A stretch of 64,000 nt of DNA. Origin: Anniella stebbinsi (taxonomy: Eukaryota > Chordata > Lepidosauria > Squamata > Anniellidae). This document shows, in pieces, positions 56,240 through 64,000 of this stretch. The stretch lies in the NCBI GenBank assembly GCA_029215795.1, contig JARDYH010000002.1:42454001-42518000 (forward strand). The letters run 5' to 3'. Numbering within the stretch: the first letter of the stretch is position 1; each line of letters opens with the position of its first letter. Both the position numbers and the translations under genes were made by a program. The notes under the pieces were generated by a model. That model saw nothing but the letters and a program-made list of their open reading frames with translations. It was not told the DNA's origin and ran no database searches.

Positions 56240-56905
56240 GCCCGAGAGATTTCATTGCGTCAACTTTGGAAAGGTAGTTTTGTCACGGTGTTATAGAATT
56301 ACCTAGGGGGAAAAAGGACTCTCCATGGCAAAAGTTGCTAGGCATCATTAATAGTAATGGATCAAAGTCAAAGACGTTATTTCCCAACAGGCAATAGAAG
56401 TTGGCTACCCAAATGAACACAGAGGGGAGAGCTAAGGAGTATAGGCTCATGCTGGCAGTGCGATTGAAACTTTGCAAATGGATAATTTCTTCTGAGAGTG
56501 AAGGAGCAGTTGCTTCACCATGATTAGCCATACAGCAGCAGAAGAAAAAACTTCAACCAAGTCCTTTTCTTAATCCAAACAGGTCTTGTTCACATTGCAA
56601 CTAGATGATTTTAATGAGTCTTTAAAAAAAATATATGTAATTCTGTTGGTGTTTCCTCAAGACTGTTGAATAGTAAATATGGTCCTATGCAATGTGTTCT
56701 ATGCAAAATAAAAATTATTGTTATGTTTACAAAGCTCAGACCCTAGTCTAAGATCTTGTTGGTGTGGGGCAACAAGAACCCCCCCCCCCCAATTCCTTTC
56801 TAAGTGACCCAAACCCATAATGCGGTGAAACCAATTAGGACATTATTGTTTTAGTGGCGCGTTGCACTCTTTCAGAAATATACTGCATTCCATATGTGAT
56901 AATCT
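56240..56905. other. No recognised feature
   Basis: A C homopolymer near 56780; nothing else recognised. Confidence 0.35.
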
Positions 56906-56911
56906 TGTTCA

Positions 56912-56992
56912 GCTTTCCTCAACCTGGTTCTCTCCAGATGTGTTGGACTACATCCTAGGGGTACATCTGGAGAGCACCAGGCTGAGGAAGGC
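56912..56992. repeat. Short palindromic repeat (CTCCAGATG type)
   Basis: The left arm AACCTGGTTCTCTCCAGATG pairs with CATCTGGAGAGCACCAGGCT around about 23 bases. Confidence 0.8.
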
Positions 56993-56999
56993 TGATCTA

Positions 57000-58835
57000 G
57001 TAGGTGCTGTGTTCATTGGCCCAACCTTTGGGAGCACTTACCTGAGGACTTGTGGAGGACTTGCCTAGCTTAAAATACCTGAATGGTGGTGCTATCAATT
57101 AACGCTCAGTATCAGTATGTACCTTTTTTCAGAATATTGCAGGAAGCACATATTTTAACTGTAAGATAACTTCCAATATAACACACAAAAGGATAACATC
57201 ATAGAAGGATAGGGCATCTTCAACGTTTTCTATTTCATCAATTTGAGTATCTGGAAGATGTAACATTATCCTTTACAGCAACACATCAGTGCCCCCCAAT
57301 ACGTCAAAATACGAAAAAGAGAAAAATAACAAGTTAAAATATCATCAGTATTGTGGAAAATTCAGATTTTTAAAAAATGTTAGTACTATTCAGACATTCA
57401 ACTAAAAAAGGAATGGGATTGCTATCATGGGCCTTGTTCCCACTCTCCATGCGCATATATCTGAAAGAGCTTACATATATGCAAACTGTACACACTTAGG
57501 CATTCTCCATATGGTTGAGTACCTTGTCTATCAAAGGTTTTCTCTTTGCATTAAGCTGCACACACTGATTTTGTGCACAGATAAGGTCGTTCACACATTA
57601 TGTTTCACCTGTGTAGAGGATAGGGCCAATAGGCGTGCTCCAATTCATGTATGTGCATTCAGACACAATCTTCTATTTAATGACATTTGGCATAAGAAAG
57701 GGAGAGCAGGCATGTCTGCACAGCTTGTGAGATGGAGGGCCATTTAGTTTCTGCCCAGCCAAATTTATCATACTTCATTGTTAACAATTATTTTTTAATT
57801 CGTTTGGTAGAATTGAACATTGAAAACAGGAAAAGGGATACAGCATTTATATAGATATGGGGAGTGATGGAGTTGTACCAGGGGGGAGCATACGGTTAAG
57901 ATTTTTAAAGTCATTAAAGTGGGATCCAAATAGGGTTGCAAGAGGAAATTGGTATTGAATTCTGAGTAGAGATGGACCAGCTTGTCAGCTTCACTTTCTT
58001 CCACATTTGAATCTTTTAAATCTCAAGTTTTTTTCCATTTCCTTTATATAAAAAAAGTTAAGTTTGGTAATTATCAAAAAGTGAATCAAATCAAATTGTC
58101 ACCCATCTGCACTGCCCAAATTCTATAGTTATGGTCATTCCCAATACCAATCTGCCATATAGCTATAAAAAATGAGGAGCCTATAGAAAAATAAGAAGTG
58201 ATAACCCTAATTCAGCATTACAAACATGGTTCAATACACAAGAATTCCAACCTCTAGACCATTAAAGAGTTAAGAATTCAAAGCTCTCTGTCTGGATGGA
58301 CAAATCTGTCAAATTCACCTTCTCTAACAGTCACATTTTTTAAAACAATCTCAAGTTATTTCCTTCCTGTTTATGAAGACATTTGGAAATTTTGGTAACT
58401 GTTTATAACACACGTGTGTACACACACACACACACACACATACACACAGAGGAAATGTTCACCCATCCCTAATTCTGAGGTGTACAATCTCTAAGCCCAA
58501 TTCTTTCTCTTCCAAGGATCCCCTAAACTGCAAAAACATCTATCCCTCATGGCTTAGGACAGAATAAGGATATTTTTTATTGGTTGGGCTAAGAGAGCTG
58601 TAGCTGTCACAGCTTGTCTGCTCCTCCTGGCTGCAGGCTCCATGGAAGAAAAAGCCACGAGGCAACAGCTCTGTCTGAAGCTCAGAGGGTGCAGCGGCCA
58701 CCTGTGTCCTCTTGCCTGCTGGTTCCCTGGAGTCAAGACCTACTGCAGCCCCTCTGCTAGAGTGCAGCTTTTCTTAGCCCATGCAGAGAGGCTGCAGAAG
58801 TTGTCCCTAAAGCTGGATCCATGCAGTTAGGAAGC
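57000..58835. other. No firm feature
   Basis: AT-rich, with a (CA)n tract at about 58421-58448. Frames at 57427-57747 and 58642-58830 have no recognised domain. Confidence 0.35.
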
Positions 58836-58839
58836 ACAA

Positions 58840-60670
58840 GTAGAAAGTGAGGTTATTTGGCAATTGGGCAAATCCAGGAAATAACAGACTGGTTAGATAA
58901 ACATCTGTTCCAGGTGAAGTAGCAGAAAGCATTATTAATGATACAATTATCAAGCATATAGAATAATGTCCTTCTGAAGAATAATGAACATGCTCTGCAA
59001 ACATAAATCTTGTCTAATCCCTCAGAGTTCTGTGAAGATGTCAACAACTATGTGGACGGAGGGTGAACTGGTAGATTTTTTATACCTATACTAAGCTTTT
59101 GATAATGTCCTTCACCAAAGGCTCCGACTAAACATAGCAATCACAGGATATGAGGAAAGGTCCTCTTATTGATCAGTAACTGGTTAAAAGAGTATTGGAA
59201 TAAATGGACAGTTCTCACAATGGAGGGATGTCAAAAGTGGGATCCCACAAGGATCTATACTAGGATCTGTACTTTTTAATATGATCAGAAATGATTTGGA
59301 GTTAGGGATGAATGGTGAGGTGGCCAAGTTGGCTGATGACACCAAATTATTCAAGATGGTAAAAATCAACAACCAAGGCTTGCAAAGTGCTCCCAAAGGA
59401 TCAATGTAAGTGTAAAGTGATGCAAATTTCCTAACTTCACACATTAATTGGTGGGGTCTGAACTGAGGTGATTGACTAGGAAACAGATTTCAGAGTTGCG
59501 GTGGATAGCTCAATGAGAACATTGACCCAATGTGTGGCAGCTGTGAAAAAAGTGAACAATGTTATGGAGCATTATGAAAGGGATCAAAAATAAAACTGCC
59601 AATATTGTAATGGCTTTATACAAATCTGTAGTCTGATCACACATGGAATACCATGTACAATTCTAATTTCTGCATTTCAAAAAGAATATTGTAGAACTGG
59701 AAAAGGTGCAGAAAAAGGCAACCAAAATGATCAGGAGGCTGGAGCAACTCTTCTATGAGGAAACGTTATAATGTTTGGGGCTTTTAGAAAAAAAGACCAA
59801 TAAAAGATGACATGTTATAAAATTAAGCATAGTGTGGAGAAAGCTGAGACTTTTTTCCCCTCTCTCACAATTTTAGAACCCGGAGTCATCCAATGAAGTT
59901 GAATGGTGGAAAATTCAGGACAAAAGGAAGTACTTCTTCACACAACATATTGTTCCATCAAGAAATTCACTACCATAAGATGTGGTGATGGACATCAACT
60001 TAGATGCCTTTAAAAGGGTATTGCTATGCTCCTGCATCCCAAACCTGAGAGGGGTGGACTTGCATGGGCTTCAGCACATACTCAGACTTCAGTTTCCTAG
60101 AAGGGAGGCACTGGAGACTCATGGTGTTTCTTTTATAAAAAGGGTTTAGTTACATTGTGCTCAGGATGAAGGCCTATAACATCACAACTCCAAGCATACC
60201 CTGCTTCCTCTCTCTTGCCCTGTGAGCTTCTTCTGCAAGACAAAAGCTGATCTCCTTTTGTCTTAGATTCACCCTTCCCCCAGATTCATTTCCTTCTACC
60301 CCCTCAGACCTTGTAGAACAAAAGTTACAAATTCAAGATAACCTTTTGGTTAACTTGCCCAAAAGATTGCATTGGGGTAACTCCTCACTTCCTTTGTACT
60401 CAGCAACACTGAATGGTAAGGAACCCCTGGAGGTAATGTAGACTGACCCCAAACACATAACAATATTAAAACAAATTCATGGAGGATAAAAAAGCTATGG
60501 CCATTAGTCATGATGGCTATATGCTGCCTCCAGTATCAGAGGCAGCATGCTCTGAATTGCTGGGGAGCAACAGTGATTGAAGGCTATTGCACTCATGTCC
60601 TAGCTGTGGACTTTCGACAGGCATTTGGTTGGTCACTGCAGGAATTAAGGCTCTTATATTCTGATATAAA
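58840..60670 (+). mobile_element. CR1 LINE, RT domain to 3' region, decayed
   Basis: AAATCCAGGAAATAACAGAC (RT motif region), TAATGATACAATTATCAAGC, GGGATCCCACAAGGATCTAT (block B, GIPQGS-like) at about 59229, GGCTGATGACACCAAATTAT (block C, ADDTKL) at about 59329, TCTATGAGGAAACGTTATAA (YEER-like) at about 59752, and 3' text to GGTCACTGCAGGAATTAAGG. Many stops and shifts: an old, dead copy. Interrupted at 60022-60462. Confidence 0.85.
60022..60462. mobile_element. Solo-LTR-like insertion in CR1, 441 bp
   Basis: It interrupts the CR1 between TTAAAAGGGTAT and the resuming ACAAATTCATGGAGG. The ends are TGCTATG and CATAACA (TG and CA), with 4-bp flanks GTAT and ATAT. Either orientation fits TG...CA. 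No homology to the LTR at 39952 seen. Confidence 0.55.
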
Positions 60671-60674
60671 AGTA

Positions 60675-61420
60675 GGAAAAAAACTCTTTTGCACCAGCCC
60701 TCTTTTTCTCTAATGCAGTTTTGTATGTGTGCATTGATGCTTGCTTTCTTTAATTCAAAGGTATAACTCTTAATTGATTTTAAACATAATTAGCATTAGT
60801 ATGTCAAAATCTATATACTCTATATGTATTCTTTGGCTGTTAGGACTGGGCTGAGTCGTAGTAAGTAATCAGGGGTGATTCAAGAGCAAAAGGAATAAGT
60901 CAGGAAACTCAAGAGCCAAAGAACATGTCTAAAGATCCCAGAGGCAGAAAAACCTCCCAGCCCAGACAGGATGCCTTTTATATCTCTTTGTGTTGAGAAG
61001 GACCCAATGGCCTGCTTGAGTTGGTGAGGCTGGTCTAGAGCCTGAGAATACTTTATTGCTAGGTAGGAAGACGCTACAAGCTGCAGTTCTGATAGCTCAT
61101 CACATGGCAGCCACACATAGATCCAAAGGTCCCCAGTTCTAGCCCTGCTAACATTTCACATGGGGTGGGTGGGTTAAAATTACAACTAAATAAAAGCTCT
61201 TGAAATATTTGAAGACACTGTTATCCCAAAGGGGGGACTAAGGAAATGCACCTGTTTTATATTCACATAATTTAATTGCCAAATAGATGCTGTGATTAGG
61301 CATCAGTGGGGTCACTGTTCAATATGTCAGGTATTCCTGGTTGCCCAGCAACAGTAGCCAATCATAGTAAGGGCTGGTCAAACAGAAGGAAAGGGATTCA
61401 AGGTAGGGCTCTTTTGGCAG
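60675..61420. other. No recognised feature
   Basis: No exon or element recognised; a CTTGAAATATTTGAAGACAC piece near 61200 could be CR1-derived. Confidence 0.3.
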
Positions 61421-61423
61421 TTC

Positions 61424-61858
61424 AGAACAATTAAAACCATAAAAAACCAAGATGATAAAATACAATTTAAAAGTTTAAAACCACAGTATAAAAATAAAAA
61501 TAACCTAAAAGAAGCTAGCAGCAGTGCAAAGATTTTAAATACAGTACTAGATTTAAAACAGAAAATGAAAAACTAAAATGCCTAAGGGTGGGGGAAGTCT
61601 TCTCTTGGTGCTGAGAACTGCACAATGTTGACCATACTGAACAGTGACCCCTGATGGCTAATCTATTTGACAATTAAAGGTAGGGACCAGGTCAACATCC
61701 CTAGGAAGTTTATTCCACAACCAGGCTGCCACAGCACAAAAGGCCTTCTTTTTAGTAGTCACCCACCTCACTTCCTTTGGTAGCGCTGCTGAAGATGTTC
61801 TTAGGGTCCTAGCAGGTGTATATGGGAAGAAATTATCCTTCATATCAGGTGGAATCCA
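61424..61858 (-). mobile_element. L2-like LINE 3' part
   Basis: The minus-strand frame 61658-61843 reads KKAFCAVAAWLWNKLPRDVD, a diverged version of the LINE C-terminal AAPRLWN.LP motif, followed on that strand by an A-rich 3' region. Confidence 0.65.
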
Positions 61859-62015
61859 ACCTGATCTTGCAGATACTTACCTCCCTCTGTGAGCATTTAT
61901 CCCAATCCTGCAGATACTTACTGTATCACCCAGTGAGCATCCATTCTGGTCCTGCAGCTACTTACTTCACTCTGTGACCCTTCATCCTGACTCCTGCAGC
62001 CACTTACCAGCATTG
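61859..62015 (+). repeat. Minisatellite, about 3.5 units of 50 bp
   Basis: CTTGCAGATACTTACCTCCC, CCTGCAGATACTTACTGTAT, CCTGCAGCTACTTACTTCAC and CTGCAGCCACTTACCAG recur, each followed by a GTGAGCAT or GTGACCCT segment. Confidence 0.85.
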
Positions 62016-62019
62016 CTCA

Positions 62020-62435
62020 AGGAACTTTTCACCCTAAAGCTGCCTTGGTGGTGAGCATGCTGGCAAGGTAACCACTAAGGGTATGATGCCAAAGGGGTTG
62101 CCTTTTTGGGAGAGCCACTGTGGGTGTGAGGGCCATGTTGCTTGTCATAGATGGGAGGATGGAAGTGGTGTTATTTATAAGTTTCAAAAGATTGCATATC
62201 TGTTTTGTACATCTTTTTCAGCTGACAGAGCTTTTGGGGGTATTGTCTTCTGGCAAGAGTGATGTGTTTTAGAAAGGAATGGAGAGCAGCAGGGAGCAGC
62301 CATTGTAACAACAGAGAGCAGAGAGAGATATGGCACTGGAGGCAACCAGGTAATTATTGGGGAAGGGGCTGCAACAGGGTGTTGTATGGTCCTGGATTGT
62401 CTCTCTATTTAGAGAGCCTAAGTGGGCTTGGTGAC
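62020..62435. other. 5' region of the following LINE or unknown
   Basis: No motif recognised. It may be the 5' UTR of the L2-like element starting near 62440. Confidence 0.3.
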
Positions 62436-62439
62436 AGTT

Positions 62440-64000
62440 CTCCTGGATCAAAGGTACTGTTCCTGAATGTCAGGTCAGTGTGAGAAAACAGCAACCATCC
62501 AAGAATTGATCTTGCATAACTGTGCTGATGGGTCTTGTATCACAGACACCTGGTAGGATGAGACTGGGGTGATGGTGGATCTCTCCCAGCTTTGACCACT
62601 TCGGTTCTCTGTGCAGCAACAGGAAAGAATTGGGGGCAAGGAGGTGGAGTTACAGTAGTCTATGCTTATTCTATCCCCTGACCATGTGTCATATCCCACA
62701 GTCTTCCAGTTTGAGTGTAGGTGTTTGTGAAGGTGAGTGTTCAGAACAAAATTGGGATTCTGCTGGTGCAGTGTGCCCTACTGCCCAACTTCCTGAGCTA
62801 GCTGGGGTATTCTCGGAGGTGGTGCTGGGGTTTCTCTGGCATGTTGTGCTGGGAGACTTGAACATACATGCCTTATTGGGAATGGCTCAGAACTTCATGG
62901 CCTCTACGGCCACTGTGGATCTGTCCTAATTGCCCACTCACAGCAGGACATGCATTAAACTGTTTTTCTGTGTTGGATGATATGGGAGTGAGGGTCTTTT
63001 CTGTTTGCATGGACACATCACTATCTGCTGGGCTTTGACTTTCTGGGATTTAGATCTAAAGCAGTTTTCAGGGTCCAATTAAGATTGTATGCCCCAGGTG
63101 ATTTATAGTTTCCTGATGGCTCTTGAGGATTTTTCTGTCACCTTGGAAGGCAATAGACCTCTGGAACTGGGAAATGGTCTGGGCTGATGACACTAACTCT
63201 TGAGTGCCCTCTGCTGCTGAATAGAACTAAACAAGCTGTGAAGCTGGGGGTGAAGAAATTAGTGGGGAAATGGCTAGGGCCCCCTCCACAAGAATGCGCC
63301 TTTGCGCCTGGTTCCGCGATTATGCGCATTATCGCGGAGGCGCATTTACTCACAATCCCTCTGCACGGGAGGCGGCGAGAAGCGGCGAAGCGCATTAAAA
63401 GATGCCCAAAAAGCGCTTTCCAGGTAGTTAATGCGCATAATCGCTTGTTCACACAGCGAAAATGCGCTTTAACGGCCGGAGCAAAATAAAAGTCGCTATT
63501 TAACGCGCGTTCAAAAATGCGCATTATCGGGGAGATAACGCGCCTGTACGCCCGTTTTGCGCTCCGCTCGTGTGTAGGTAAAATTTATAATGAGCCTTCA
63601 AGGCTCATTAAACGCCCCGTGTGGAGGAGGCCTAGAGTGATATTGGCAGAAAACTTGGAACAAGTCTGACTGAACACTGGCTAGAACACATGGAAAAGCC
63701 TACTCTCTGGTGATGGACATGGTAAAGAAATTGTACTTCACCACCATTACTGCACAAAGTCATCCAACTGGGCTTTTTCAGGCATTCAAAGGCCTATTAT
63801 TCTGTCCCATAAGAATGTAGACCATTCAATAGCTTGTTGTGACAAATATGAGTAGCACTGTGCAGATAAAATCTTTTGCATCTGTGCACATTTGGTTGCT
63901 ATAGTTGATATAGGCCCAGTGGATGTAACTTTGACCTCTGCTTGTCCAGTTTAGAATGGGTACTTTTACATTTGTAATGCACAAGTGTGGGTGGATAGGA
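62440..64000 (+). mobile_element. L2-like LINE, endonuclease region, split by a MITE, runs off the window
   Basis: Degraded coding blocks in order: LNVRS near 62464 (endonuclease start), a GARRWSYSS block near 62632, LPELAGVFSEVVL and VVLGDLNIHA near 62786-62860 (the endonuclease GDFN.H motif, here GDLNIH), AQNFMAST. A later region near 63636-63960 resembles the part between endonuclease and RT, ending IGPVDVTLTSACP near 63910. The Harbinger-like MITE at 63278-63632 interrupts it. Several stops and shifts make it inactive. Confidence 0.75.
63278..63632. mobile_element. 355-bp Harbinger-like MITE (compact form)
   Basis: Inverted ends GGCCCCCTCCACAAG and (reverse complement) GGCCTCCTCCACACG, flanked by TAG at 63275-63277 and 63633-63635. 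The interior is rich in ATGCGC, ATTATCGC and AACGCGC motifs. It shares its outer parts with the 957-bp element at 11405 but lacks the palindromic cargo. Confidence 0.88.

Overview
The window is vertebrate nuclear DNA, most likely from a squamate reptile. The evidence is the repeat content: CR1 LINEs with the ATAGAATC-type tail, L2-like LINEs ending in short A/T-rich tails such as (ATT)n or (AATA)n, tRNA-derived SINE remnants, and a very dense load of palindromic hAT- and Harbinger-like MITEs. The species call is an inference, and I recognise no host protein-coding exon. The best candidate for a host regulatory region is a CpG-rich, apparently unique stretch at about 55.13-56.18 kb. | Layout: 0-11 kb holds an old minus-strand CR1 split by a 1,073-bp foldback element (223-1295, 8-bp target duplication), a 320-bp dimeric hAT MITE (1569-1888), a CR1 endonuclease fragment (2868-3420), long CA/TA microsatellites, and a cluster of related inverted MITEs (8288-10019). 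11-23 kb holds a 957-bp Harbinger-like MITE carrying about 680 bp of GC-rich palindromic cargo, a SINE, a LINE 3' end, and a MITE packed with TTGTGCAA motifs. 23-31 kb holds a small Harbinger MITE, an L2-like reverse transcriptase fragment with one stop codon, two CR1 3' ends, and a second foldback element (30060-31066). 31-35 kb holds a 3,020-bp hAT DNA transposon with a perfect 8-bp target duplication, whose transposase is open except for one TGA codon. 35-52 kb is a patchwork of LINE tails, 320-bp MITEs, two solo LTRs that carry the tail of a reading frame, and a CR1 interrupted by at least two insertions. 52-64 kb holds one more 320-bp MITE remnant, the CpG-rich candidate promoter, a CR1 with a solo-LTR-like insertion, a minisatellite, and an L2-like LINE split by the compact form of the Harbinger-like MITE. 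| The genes do not work together as a pathway. The window records successive transposition, and nesting gives relative ages (MITE into CR1, LTR into MITE, LTR into CR1, MITE into L2). The most unusual content is a class of MITEs built from several long GC-rich hairpins. The foldback family has two strongly diverged members with the same internal plan, two palindromes of about 185 bp bounded by CTTACC and GGTAAG. A second family with different termini carries a palindrome of almost the same length. Stretches not covered by a feature are described as such.
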